Shown here: in pieces, positions 8,983 to 17,578 of the stretch | Layout: every line of letters begins with the position of its first letter | Numbering within the stretch: the stretch's first letter is position 1 | Assembly: GCF_024054565.1 (NCBI RefSeq) | Contig: NZ_JAMXLR010000024.1 | Location: 1 to 64,000 of the forward strand | Direction: 5' to 3' | Source: Aeoliella straminimaris | Lineage (GTDB): Bacteria > Planctomycetota > Planctomycetia > Pirellulales > Lacipirellulaceae | DNA length: 64,000 nucleotides | Made by a program: the position numbers and the translations under genes | Notes under the pieces: generated by a model | Told to the model about the DNA's origin: nothing | The model's database searches: none | Seen by the model: the letters and a program-made list of their open reading frames with translations, nothing else

Positions 8983-10221
8983 TCACTCGGCCGCGTTGGA
9001 TGGAGGGGCATCCTGCGAATGGGCATCGGCCTGTGCGCCTTGTTCGTCGCCCAGCTTCTCGGGCACTTGCTGAATGGGATTGGGCGGGATGAATCGGATG
9101 CCGTCGACGTCCGTATCACGAGTTTCGGGGAAGTCTTCCAGCGTCGACAGGGCGCCACGCTGCGAAGCGTACAGCGGGCGCTGCGTGGCGTAGACCACGA
9201 TCAGCTTGGCGATGGAAAGGAGAGAATCCATGTTCGTCCGCTCGTAGCCGTGCGATCCATCGACCCCAAAGGTCAGCAGCGCTGTGCGAATGTCGTTGCC
9301 AGCCTCCAAGGCCGATGCGCTGTCGCACTGGTAGTAGCGAAAGATATCTCTGGTGAACTGGATATCGTTCGACTGGCAAAGGTGAATCAGGTGGTGCGTC
9401 AGATGATAGTCGAAAGGGCCGGTCGAGTCGGCCATGGCGATCGTCACACCGAATTCTTCCGAGGTTTGGCCGGGGGCAGTGGTGCCGTTGTCCACCGTGA
9501 TCATCTCGGCCACGTCGCCGTGCAGTACGGCCGAAGCGCCGGAGCCCACTTCTTCGGAGATTGTGAAGAGCAGGTGCAAATCGACGGGCAACTCGATGTC
9601 GTTGTCGACCATGTACTTGGCGGCCGCCAGCACGGCCGAAGCGCCCGCCTTGTTGTCCAGGTGCCGAGCACAGATGAATCCATTGGGGAATTCTTCAGTC
9701 GCGCTATCGAAGCCGACAAAGTCGCCTACGTTGATACCTAGATCGATCAGGTCTTGCTTGTTAAAGGCAATTTCGTCGACACGCACTTCAACGTTTCCCC
9801 AGCCGACAGGTTGGGTGTCGATGTCATGATTGTAGGTATGGCCGGAGGCCTTCAACGGCAGCACCTGGCCGCGGTAGATCTGGTCGTCCGTGAAGATCGA
9901 TACGCGCCCGCCTTCGGCGAAGCGGGCCGACCAGGTTCCGACGGGAACCAAGGCCAGGCGGCCATTGTCCTTTACTTCCTTGACCATCGCGCCAATGGTG
10001 TCGAGGTGGGTCACCACCGCCCGGTCGGGGCTGCCCCGCTTGCCTTTGAGCGTGGCGCGAATCGCACCGCGGCGGGTCAATTCGAATTCAACGTTCAGGT
10101 CCTGCAGCATCTGGCATACACCGCGTACGATGGGATCCGTGTAGCCGGTAGGGCTGTGGATTCCCAGCAGTGTCAGCAGGGTGGATAGTAAGTAGTCTTG
10201 GTCGAATTCGGGTGGCTTCAT
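8983..10221 (-). CDS. NAGGN-system M42 family metallopeptidase
   Basis: A 412-residue M42 aminopeptidase-like protein, last gene of the osmolyte operon. Metal-binding and catalytic motifs of the family are visible: THLDTIGAMV (first metal His/Asp), ARHLDNKAGASA (bridging Asp), SEEVGSG (Glu pair) and a late HGYERTN histidine. It best fits the subfamily always found beside the N-acetylglutaminylglutamine synthetase and amidotransferase, where it is thought to trim or degrade the peptide osmolyte. The acidic C-terminal 40 residues (QVPEKLGDEQGAQADAHSQD) look disordered. It starts 35 bases after the synthetase stop. Confidence 0.85.
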   Translation of the reverse strand: MKPPEFDQDYLLSTLLTLLGIHSPTGYTDPIVRGVCQMLQDLNVEFELTRRGAIRATLKGKRGSPDRAVVTHLDTIGAMVKEVKDNGRLALVPVGTWSARFAEGGRVSIFTDDQIYRGQVLPLKASGHTYNHDIDTQPVGWGNVEVRVDEIAFNKQDLIDLGINVGDFVGFDSATEEFPNGFICARHLDNKAGASAVLAAAKYMVDNDIELPVDLHLLFTISEEVGSGASAVLHGDVAEMITVDNGTTAPGQTSEEFGVTIAMADSTGPFDYHLTHHLIHLCQSNDIQFTRDIFRYYQCDSASALEAGNDIRTALLTFGVDGSHGYERTNMDSLLSIAKLIVVYATQRPLYASQRGALSTLEDFPETRDTDVDGIRFIPPNPIQQVPEKLGDEQGAQADAHSQDAPPSNAAE

Positions 10222-10256
10222 CTGGGTCGCGAAAACCTCCGGGACAGTTTAGGACG

Positions 10257-11927
10257 CTAAGGCTTTGTAGGAGCATTGATCGTGTAGGGAAACAACAGAT
10301 CAATGAACCGTTCGGCGGTGGGTTGCGGCTCGTGGTTGGCCAAACCGGGTCGCTCGTTGGCCTCGATAATATAGTATTGCCCGCCTTCGACGGAAGGAAC
10401 AAGAAAATCGAGCCCGACAACCGGTATTTCCAGCACCATCGCCGCTTTGATGGCGGCTTCTCGAAGCGTTTCGCTGAGATTCGCCGTCACGTCGTGGATG
10501 GTTCCGCCGGTGTGCAAATTCGCGGTACGTCGAACCTGCAGAAGCCGCCCCTCCTGCAAAACATCCTGCAGCTCAAGTCCTTCCGACTGAATACAGCGGA
10601 GGGTCTCGTCGTCGATGGGGATTTCGCTCTCTCCGCCGGTGGCTGCTCTCCGGCGTCGACTCACCTTTTCCAGCAGTTGCTCGATGGTGTGCTCGCCTGT
10701 GCCCACGATCTCCGCCGGTTTCCGAGTCGCCGCGGCGACCACGTCCATGTTAATGACAATGATCCGCAGATCGGTGCCGACGACGAATTGTTCCAGTAAC
10801 ACTGTAGCGCAGTGCGAACTGGCCTGCTCGATCGCTGCCAACACGTGCTCCGCAGTCTGCAAGTCCACCGAAACGCCGGCCCCTTGTTCTCCCTCGAGTG
10901 GCTTGACCACCACGCGGCCATGTTTTTTCAGAAACTGGAGAGCCTGTTCGTCGTCCGAGTAAACGATCTGCTCGGGAACTTGCAGCCCTGCGTTGGCGAG
11001 CAACTCCGAGGTGAGTTGCTTGTCGGCGCATCGGCTCATAGCAATGGACGAAGTGAGGTCGCTCAGCGACTCGCGGCAGGTGATCCGGCGATTGCCATGT
11101 CCCAGGCGGAAGTAACCGCGCGGCGGATCGAGGGGCTCGACGCCAATTCCGCGACGCAAAGCCTCTTCGATGATGATGCATGCGTAGGGATTGAATCCCT
11201 CTTGCACATCGGTCGGTACGTACAGCGGTTCGTTGATGTGATTCCGGCGTTTGATCGCAAATACTGGCACCGGCGTGAAGCCAAGGCTCTCGTACAGCTT
11301 GATGGCCGCTTCGCTCTCCGGCAGCACCGACAGGTCCATAAGATCACGTCCGCGGCTGGCAAACACGGAAGCGAGATGACTCACCAGCGCCATCCCAACG
11401 CCGGGCAGGTGCGATTGGGGATCGACCGCCAGGGCCCATAAGCTACTGCTATTGAACATGTCGTCGAAGCACAGCGTGTGATCGATGCCGAGAGACACTC
11501 CGACAATCTGATCCGAATCCTCCGGGCGAGCTACGTAGTATTGGAATCGCTCGTCGTCGCGGCTTTGCCACACGACTTCCGGATCGACAGGCACCATTCC
11601 CACCGCCAGGTAGATGCGATTGATCTCGTCGATCTCCTCCCGAGACTGAATGTTAGTCACGCGCACCGGCGCCGCAGGGGAATCGTCGCCCGACCACTCC
11701 TTCAGGCCGAGGCGATAGGTGGTGGAAGGATCGAGAAACAGGTCCTGCGGGGCGACGCCCAGCACCAGTTGGGGATCGTTAACGTAGAACGCGATATCTC
11801 GATGGTCCGGTTTCTCTTGAAACAGGACATCGGCCACGGATTGGGCGTCCGGGTAGGTGTGGGCAAAAATCAACCTTCCCCAACCGACGTCAATGAACGA
11901 GCCGGCATGTTGTTCAGTTTTAGTCAT
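10257..11927 (-). CDS. ngg: N-acetylglutaminylglutamine synthetase (GNAT plus ATP-grasp fusion)
   Basis: Makes the acetylated Gln-Gln backbone of the compatible solute N-acetylglutaminylglutamine amide. Of about 556 residues, the first half is an acetyltransferase domain (VRVTNIQSREEIDEINRIY, the acetyl-CoA loop around LPGVGMALVSHLASVFASRGRD, and KLYESLGF). The second half is ATP-grasp (RVVVKPLEGEQGAGV, LLEQFVVGTDLRI, LDFLVPS, IIEANERPGL). The fusion order is characteristic of this enzyme. ATG 11927 was chosen because MTKTEQHAGSF opens the conserved part; a longer frame upstream is unlike protein. It follows the amidotransferase by 61 bases on the same strand. Confidence 0.9.
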   Translation of the reverse strand: MTKTEQHAGSFIDVGWGRLIFAHTYPDAQSVADVLFQEKPDHRDIAFYVNDPQLVLGVAPQDLFLDPSTTYRLGLKEWSGDDSPAAPVRVTNIQSREEIDEINRIYLAVGMVPVDPEVVWQSRDDERFQYYVARPEDSDQIVGVSLGIDHTLCFDDMFNSSSLWALAVDPQSHLPGVGMALVSHLASVFASRGRDLMDLSVLPESEAAIKLYESLGFTPVPVFAIKRRNHINEPLYVPTDVQEGFNPYACIIIEEALRRGIGVEPLDPPRGYFRLGHGNRRITCRESLSDLTSSIAMSRCADKQLTSELLANAGLQVPEQIVYSDDEQALQFLKKHGRVVVKPLEGEQGAGVSVDLQTAEHVLAAIEQASSHCATVLLEQFVVGTDLRIIVINMDVVAAATRKPAEIVGTGEHTIEQLLEKVSRRRRAATGGESEIPIDDETLRCIQSEGLELQDVLQEGRLLQVRRTANLHTGGTIHDVTANLSETLREAAIKAAMVLEIPVVGLDFLVPSVEGGQYYIIEANERPGLANHEPQPTAERFIDLLFPYTINAPTKP

Positions 11928-11988
11928 GTCACTTGGTCGACTGTAGGGTAAGTGTTGAATCGTCACTGTAAAGGAGGTAAACCGCGCG

Positions 11989-13764
11989 TTAGCTTGTTGG
12001 CAGATGCTCTTGCAACCAGAGTTCCAAGAGCGCCAGTTGCCACAGCTTCGAGCCACGAAGCGGAGTGATGTGGGCTTCCGGATCGGCCAGCAAGTGGTCG
12101 ACGTAGTCTCGCTTGAAGAGTCCCCGGTCGCGTGCGGCACTGGCAGTCAGCGCGTCGCGAGCCATGGTCAGGAAATCTCCCCGCAAGTACTTCAACGCCG
12201 GCACGGGGAAGTATCCCTTGGGCCGATCGATTACTTCGGCCGGAATCACGCGCCGGGCAGCTTCCTTCAGGATGTACTTGCCACCTTCTTTGACCTTCAA
12301 TTCAGGAGGAACGGTAGCTGCGAACTCGACGACCTCGTGGTCCAGAAACGGCACTCTGGCCTCCAGGCCCGCCGCCATGGTGTGATTGTCGACTCGTTTC
12401 ACGGGGTCGTCGATCAGCATCACCTGGGTATCGATCCGCAGCGCCTTGTCGATGGGCAGCTCCGCTCCCGGCTTTTGGAAGTGCGCGCGGACAAAATCCG
12501 TCGCGGCGTCTTCGCTCAAATAGGCCGACTGCACTACTTGCTGGTATTCGGCGAAGTCGCGATCGAAGAAGGCCTGCTTGTACGTGGCCAAGGCGTCGTT
12601 GGTGTCCAGCATCGGGGGATACCAATGGTAACCGGCAAAGATTTCGTCGGCCCCCTGGCCACTTTGGACTACTTTCAGCGACTTGGCAACTTCCTGCGAA
12701 AGCAGATAGAAGCCGACGTTGTCGTGGCTGACCATCGGTTCCGACATCTCACCAATGCACTCGTGAAGTGCAGGCAACGTGCGAGAGCCGTCGATAAATA
12801 GCTTGTGATGCTTGGTTTTAAACCGGTCGACGATAATGTCGGAGTACTTGAATTCGTTGCCCTCTTCTCCGGCCACCGAGTCGAAGCCAATGGAAAAGGT
12901 CTCCAGGTCGCCACCATTCTCGCAAATCAGTCCCACCACCAGGCTCGAATCGAGGCCGCCCGACAATAGCACGCCCACCGGCACGTCGGCAATCATGCGG
13001 CGTTTGACCGCCCGTCGCATGACTTCGACCGTCTCGTCGCACCAATCGTCAAAGGAGTAGTTCTTTTGCTCGGCCCGCGGACCACACTGTAGGTCCCAGT
13101 ATTGTCGCATGTTCATCGAACCATCCGCTTCCAGCACGGCGATCGTCGCCGGAGGCAGCTTCTTCGCACCGTTGAGGATGGTCCGAGGTGGCGGCACCAC
13201 CGAATGGAACGAGAGGTAGAAGTTTAGCGCGACCGGATCGATGGACGTATCCACCCCGCCTGCTGCCAGCAGGGACGGAAGGGACGAGGCAAACCGGAGG
13301 TGTTGGGGTGTTTGCGAATAGTAGAGCGGCTTGATACCCAGCCGATCGCGGGCGAGTACCACCTTGCCGGTGTCGCGTTCGTGAATCGCGAAGGCGAACA
13401 TTCCGTTGAAGTGCTCCACGCATTCGAGGCCCCACGCATGGTAGGCCTTCAGGATGACCTCGGTATCGCCGTGGCTGAAGAAGTTGTATCCCTTGGCTTC
13501 GAGTTGGCTGCGCAGCTCGGGGTAGTTGTAGATGGCGCCGTTGTACACGATGGTCAATCCGAGTTGCGAATCGACCATCGGCTGCTGCGAGTGCTCGGAG
13601 AGATCGATGATCTTGAGCCGACGATGTCCCAAAGCGACGCGTCCGCGGGCCACAATGCCTTCGGCGTCGGGGCCGCGGCGGACCATCCGGTCGGCCATGC
13701 GAGCGACGGCAGCCACGTCGGCCGACGCATCATCAAAGCGAACTTCACCACAAATGCCACACAT
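11989..13764 (-). CDS. asnO: N-acetylglutaminylglutamine amidotransferase (asparagine-synthase-like)
   Basis: Converts the C-terminal carboxyl of N-acetylglutaminylglutamine to the amide, using glutamine as nitrogen donor (family knowledge). The protein has 591 residues. The start at ATG 13764 puts the catalytic Cys at position 2 (MCGICGEVRF), preceded by an AGGAG ribosome site. The glutaminase domain is followed by the synthetase domain with PPi-loop LLSGGLDSSL, and GQGADEIFAGYHWYP, as in class B asparagine synthases. It lies 16 bases after the acetamidase gene and before ngg, so the three are probably one transcript. Ordinary AsnB is the alternative, but the neighbours decide for the NAGGN enzyme. 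Confidence 0.9.
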   Translation of the reverse strand: MCGICGEVRFDDASADVAAVARMADRMVRRGPDAEGIVARGRVALGHRRLKIIDLSEHSQQPMVDSQLGLTIVYNGAIYNYPELRSQLEAKGYNFFSHGDTEVILKAYHAWGLECVEHFNGMFAFAIHERDTGKVVLARDRLGIKPLYYSQTPQHLRFASSLPSLLAAGGVDTSIDPVALNFYLSFHSVVPPPRTILNGAKKLPPATIAVLEADGSMNMRQYWDLQCGPRAEQKNYSFDDWCDETVEVMRRAVKRRMIADVPVGVLLSGGLDSSLVVGLICENGGDLETFSIGFDSVAGEEGNEFKYSDIIVDRFKTKHHKLFIDGSRTLPALHECIGEMSEPMVSHDNVGFYLLSQEVAKSLKVVQSGQGADEIFAGYHWYPPMLDTNDALATYKQAFFDRDFAEYQQVVQSAYLSEDAATDFVRAHFQKPGAELPIDKALRIDTQVMLIDDPVKRVDNHTMAAGLEARVPFLDHEVVEFAATVPPELKVKEGGKYILKEAARRVIPAEVIDRPKGYFPVPALKYLRGDFLTMARDALTASAARDRGLFKRDYVDHLLADPEAHITPLRGSKLWQLALLELWLQEHLPTS

Positions 13765-13780
13765 TCTGTTGCTCCTAAGT

Positions 13781-14722
13781 CTATGCGCTGCCTGTGCCTG
13801 GTACCGACGGTAGCCAGCGTTTGTTGAGTTTTGCCACCATCGAGTAATTGGGGTCCACCATGTTTCCCAGCCGCATCTCGCCCACCAAGCCGAGCAATTG
13901 ATAGGCTTCCAATGCATCGAAATGATAGTCGGCAACCAGCCAACCGATCAGTTCTTTCCAGGCGATCCGCGCGGCGTCCTCGAGCGGCCGCGCGCTACCA
14001 ACGGCCATCAGGTAATCGTCGGTTTCGATCCGTGGCCAATGGATGCAGTAGTTCTTCTTCAGCGCAAAGCTCAAGGTCACGCAGGCTGACATCTCGGCTG
14101 CCACGCCCGTCAACTCGCCATCGCCCTGGCAGGCGTGGGCGTCGCCCACGAAGAACAGCGCGCCTTCGTTGAGCACGGGTAGCCAGACGCTGCTTCCCGG
14201 GCAGGTTTCCACGCAGTCCATGTTGCCTCCCCAGTAGCCGGGCACCAAGCTGGAAATCGCCTCCAGGTCGGGGGCCGTGCCCAGCGTGCCGAGGAACGGC
14301 TGCAGCGGAATGGTGGTCGATTCATTGAAACGAAGTGTGCCGTCTTCAATGGGCAACAGCCTGGTGCTCTCGGGCAGGGGCTCGTCCAAGGTGGCCGTCT
14401 GGGTGGTGCCGGTCAGTCCCCCAAACTCGGGAATCAGAGCCGTCACGGCGTAGCCTTCGGTTGGCTCGATGTCCTCGATCGTCACGACCAGGGTATCGCC
14501 GGGTTCCGCCCCTGGAATGTAGATTGGTCCAGTCTGCGGATTGGCTCGTGGCGGGCCAGGACATTTTTCGGAATAGAGATCGGACTCCGAACGCAGGCGT
14601 CCTTCAAAGGCATCGATCGTCTGGATTCGGACCGATTCGTTGCAGGCTACCGAGGCAACAGGCGGATGAACAGCGCTAAGCGTGTACACATAGGCGTGAT
14701 CCGGTTGGCGGATTGTCCGCAT
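13781..14722 (-). CDS. Acetamidase/formamidase family protein
   Basis: A 313-residue member of the FmdA_AmdA family, which hydrolyses short amides to ammonia and acid. Family landmarks include SVRIQTIDAFEG, NPQTGPIYIPGAEPGDTL, the metal-site region FFVGDAHACQGDGE with LTGVAAEM, and PRIETDDYLMAVG. The start at ATG 14722 (MRTIRQPDHAYVY) has AAAAGGA upstream. It lies 16 bases before the NAGGN amidotransferase on the same strand, implying one operon. A role in hydrolysing an amide in the NAGGN cycle is my inference; the family alone only says amidase. Confidence 0.85.
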   Translation of the reverse strand: MRTIRQPDHAYVYTLSAVHPPVASVACNESVRIQTIDAFEGRLRSESDLYSEKCPGPPRANPQTGPIYIPGAEPGDTLVVTIEDIEPTEGYAVTALIPEFGGLTGTTQTATLDEPLPESTRLLPIEDGTLRFNESTTIPLQPFLGTLGTAPDLEAISSLVPGYWGGNMDCVETCPGSSVWLPVLNEGALFFVGDAHACQGDGELTGVAAEMSACVTLSFALKKNYCIHWPRIETDDYLMAVGSARPLEDAARIAWKELIGWLVADYHFDALEAYQLLGLVGEMRLGNMVDPNYSMVAKLNKRWLPSVPGTGSA

Positions 14723-14883
14723 CCGTTCATATTCCTTTTCGCACACGAAGTCTGAGCTAGCTGAAGACTCTATAGTTTCCCATATTTCCGCGGTGAGACA
14801 ACCCACTAAGAATCAGCGCCGTACTCGTCAAACGCCGATTTCGCAACGAGAAACTGCGGATCTGGTTCGATGGAAACCAGCGG

Positions 14884-16680
14884 TCACTTGCCAACCAGCA
14901 AAGTGGCTAATGCGCTGGCAACGCCAGCCAGGCTCTCGCCGGCGACCAGGCCTGCGGAAATTGGCAAAATGAACCGGCGCGACCACTCGGGCGCCAGTCG
15001 CGAGGCGATGGCCGCAGCCGCGGCGCCTATGAATAGCGAGATGCTGTAGAAGGCTGGGATCACAAACGCGAGCCCCAGGCTCACGGCGCTGGGGCACCAA
15101 TGCGAGCGCTTCTCCGGCAGTTGAGCGTTCACTACGGCCAAAGTGGCTCCGACAATTGCACCAACCAGCGACGCCGTGAGCGCACCCGACGGAGCGGCGT
15201 CGATGCCGTCGCGAAACAACTCGGCAACTGCTTTCCAGGTAGCCACCGCCGGCGCCGGCCACTCTTTGGTAAGGAGCATGTTCGCCGGATCGGGAACCAG
15301 TACCAGGTAGGCGGCGCTGCCGGCCAGCGAACCTACCAGGACTCCCAAGAACTGGGCCGCCGCTTGCGCGCGCACCGAAGCGCCCAGCAGTAAACCAGCT
15401 TTCAAGTCGTGTAGCAAATCGGAACACTGCCCTGCGGCCCCGCCGGTAACGTTGGCCGTCATCAGGTTCTCGGTAACGTTGTTCGGATTGATGAATCCGA
15501 ACGTCAACTGCGTAACCTTTCCCAAAGCCCCAATGGGGGGGATGCCGGTCTCGCCAGAAACTCTGGCCGCCACGACGGCCAGGACGAAAGTGAGCAGTAC
15601 CGCCAGCAAGCCCATGTGAGGCTCGATGCCGAAGATGAACACCTGGGCCACAGTGGTTGCCACCGTGGCCAGCAGCAGCCCAATCAGCAGCAGCTTCCAA
15701 GGCACGCCGGGGTGTTCGTCCTCGCCCGGTTGGTCGGAGTCTTCGTCTTCTGGTCCGGCTTTGCGATTGAGCAGCCCTCGAATCGTACCCGGCAGCGAGA
15801 AACCGAAAGAAACCAGGGCGGCCGTGACCATCATGGCCACGCCGGGCCAAAGCAGGAACTCCACCGTGTTGGTAAACACGGTTTGATCTCCCACCGGCAT
15901 CAGCACGCGACCCGTCGACAACAGCCACGGCGCCAGTATTCCCCAAGCCACCACAGCGCCCAGCAGCAGCGACAGCCCCACCCGCAAACCGACGATCGCG
16001 CCGAAGCCAATCATCAATAGAGAAGGGTCGAACACGAACCCCAGGTTGCGCGTGGTGAGTGTCGGCAGTCGCCAGAAACCCAGCCCAATGGCCGGTCCGA
16101 CTTGAGGTATCTTGTAAGCGAATTCGGTGAACAGCTTGATCGCTGCCGAAAGCAATCCACCTGCCAGCAGATAGCGTACCCGCAAGGTTGCTTCGCGGCC
16201 CTGGGCGTAGATCTCGCGCACCGTCTCGGCAGTGGCCACGCCCGAAGGGAAGGGCAGGTTTTGAATCACGAGCATCTGCCGGCGCAGTGCCAGGCCCACC
16301 AGCACCCCGATGCAGCTGACGGTGAACAGCCACACCGACAGCACCGGCCAGGTCATTGTTTTGCCAGTCAGGATAGCCAAGGCCGGAATCGGCGCCACTA
16401 ACCCCGCCGAGATGATCGAGGCCGCCGACGAGGCGCATGTCTGGTTCACGTTGTTCTCGAGCAGCCCCCAGGTCGGGATCCGCTCTTGGCCCAAACCTCG
16501 GCGGGCGATACCCCAGAAGCCGCAACTGAGCAGTGCCGCGGCGATCGACATATTGAACGACCAACCAATTTTCAGCCCCGAATAGACGTTGCAGGGAACC
16601 AGCAGCGCTCCCAGAACCGCACCGGTGGCCGCCGCCCGGAGCGTAAGTTGACGGGGAATGTCTTGGTCGTCGTGCACCAT
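14884..16680 (-). CDS. OPT family oligopeptide transporter
   Basis: A polytopic inner-membrane protein of about 598 residues with some 14-16 hydrophobic helices. Family features include LVPCNVYSGLKIGWSFNMSI near the N-terminus, the NLPFPSGVATAE motif and PPIGALGKVTQLTFG. Eukaryotic and bacterial OPT members import small peptides or metal chelates by proton symport. ATG 16680 (MVHDDQDIPRQL) was chosen because the longer frame would run into tRNA-Asp. It lies 161 bases upstream of the acetamidase gene, same strand, so peptide uptake could feed or recycle NAGGN (inference). The acidic loop GPEDEDSDQPGEDEH lies between helices. Confidence 0.88.
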   Translation of the reverse strand: MVHDDQDIPRQLTLRAAATGAVLGALLVPCNVYSGLKIGWSFNMSIAAALLSCGFWGIARRGLGQERIPTWGLLENNVNQTCASSAASIISAGLVAPIPALAILTGKTMTWPVLSVWLFTVSCIGVLVGLALRRQMLVIQNLPFPSGVATAETVREIYAQGREATLRVRYLLAGGLLSAAIKLFTEFAYKIPQVGPAIGLGFWRLPTLTTRNLGFVFDPSLLMIGFGAIVGLRVGLSLLLGAVVAWGILAPWLLSTGRVLMPVGDQTVFTNTVEFLLWPGVAMMVTAALVSFGFSLPGTIRGLLNRKAGPEDEDSDQPGEDEHPGVPWKLLLIGLLLATVATTVAQVFIFGIEPHMGLLAVLLTFVLAVVAARVSGETGIPPIGALGKVTQLTFGFINPNNVTENLMTANVTGGAAGQCSDLLHDLKAGLLLGASVRAQAAAQFLGVLVGSLAGSAAYLVLVPDPANMLLTKEWPAPAVATWKAVAELFRDGIDAAPSGALTASLVGAIVGATLAVVNAQLPEKRSHWCPSAVSLGLAFVIPAFYSISLFIGAAAAAIASRLAPEWSRRFILPISAGLVAGESLAGVASALATLLVGK

Positions 16681-16905
16681 CCCTCGGGGATCTGAATCGT
16701 TCAACGGGAAGATTTTCCGAAGCGGCAGTATAGCACGCGGGGTTAGTAGCGTCGCGACGGCGATGAATCCACCATCCGCGGTCTGATCGACAGCTCGATT
16801 CGGTCGAGATCGGCGACCGGGGGAGAGCGTGTGCCGCTGCCGCCGAGACCGTGGAGTCCGGCCAGATGGAGCATTCCAGTAACCAGCGGCCGAGCAAAAA
16901 GGCAC

Positions 16906-16932
16906 AAAAAAACCCCTTCGAATGAAGGGGTT
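16906..16932 (-). terminator. Rho-independent terminator of tRNA-Asp
   Basis: On the minus strand, just past the tRNA 3' end, AACCCCTTC pairs with GAAGGGGTT around an ATTC centre and is followed by a run of seven T. This is a textbook intrinsic terminator. Confidence 0.85.
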
Positions 16933-16938
16933 CTGAAG

Positions 16939-17012
16939 CGACGCGGACGGGACTCGAACCCGCAACCACTGGATCGACAGTCCAGTACTCTAACCAATTG
17001 AGCTACCGCGCC
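16939..17012 (-). tRNA. tRNA-Asp (GTC anticodon)
   Basis: A 74-base cloverleaf on the minus strand. Acceptor GGCGCGG pairs with CCGCGTC (one G-U), then TA, D-arm GCTC...GAGT, anticodon stem CTGGA/TCCAG with loop CTGTCGA giving anticodon GTC, and T-arm GCGGG TTCGAGT CCCGT. The discriminator is G, as expected for Asp. CCA is not encoded. A terminator follows immediately. Confidence 0.95.
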
Positions 17013-17376
17013 CTGCCTAAGGGCTTGTCTGGTCAATGGGAGCCGCACGCCCGGTGGGGCTGGCTCATTCGTCCAGAGCTCGGCATTTTAGCCAGCTTGG
17101 TGCCTGATCGTCAATTGGACCCAGGCAACTTGAGAATAGTACGCAAGTGAGCTCCATAGAACTGGGACTCCGCCCCTGCCGACAAGGTTCACGCCGCCCG
17201 GGTATGGGGGGCCAGCCGGTGGCGGCAGCTGGTAACGCTTTTTCCGGTTCTGGCAGTTCGGCGGTACGCGGCGGGGGCGTTTTTTACCCCGACTGCGGTT
17301 TCCACCCAGCGGGGCGGGGCGCGGGCGTCCTAGACTTCATTCGGCCTGCCCCCCTGCACTTGCTAGGAAATGCACC

Positions 17377-17544
17377 ATGGACAACTTCTACAACAAGATC
17401 TCCGAGTGGTTCGAGGCCTTTATGGGCGGAACCTGGAACTGGTTCAACACGCTGAGTCGTGAAGAGTGGGTTGTGGTGCTCGCCGTGGTGGCGGCCTGCG
17501 GTTTTCTGTGCATGCGGGGCTACGGCTCGCGGAGCAATTTCTGA
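17377..17544 (+). CDS. Small membrane protein, 55 residues
   Basis: ATG at 17377 is preceded by AGGAA at a good distance and gives 55 residues: an amphipathic, Trp-rich start (MDNFYNKISEWFEAFMG), then one hydrophobic helix (EEWVVVLAVVAACGFLCM) and a short basic tail. It ends 34 bases before the start of the degenerate GGDEF gene, same strand. The aromatic N-terminus and single helix look like a genuine small membrane protein rather than chance. No family recognised. Confidence 0.6.
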   Translation: MDNFYNKISEWFEAFMGGTWNWFNTLSREEWVVVLAVVAACGFLCMRGYGSRSNF

Positions 17545-17578
17545 CTACACCCTGGGCGACGATTCGGAAGTCGAGATC

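Noticed and set aside
12004-12801. Plus-strand frame of 265 codons preceded by AAGGAGG at 11971
   Set aside because: The AAGGAGG is suggestive, but the frame is antisense to the amidotransferase gene with conserved domains, and its own product has no recognisable feature.
14828-16969. Second minus-strand frame of 713 codons over the OPT transporter
   Set aside because: Composition is Gly/Arg-rich out-of-frame shadow; the transporter frame has helices and family motifs.
16939-17012. tRNA site as an integration point for a genomic island
   Set aside because: tRNA genes often serve as attachment sites, but no integrase or direct repeat of the tRNA end was seen nearby.
17147-17455. Plus-strand frame of 102 codons before the small membrane protein
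   Set aside because: No ribosome site, Gly/Pro/Arg-rich chance composition and overlaps the well-supported 55-residue gene in another frame.
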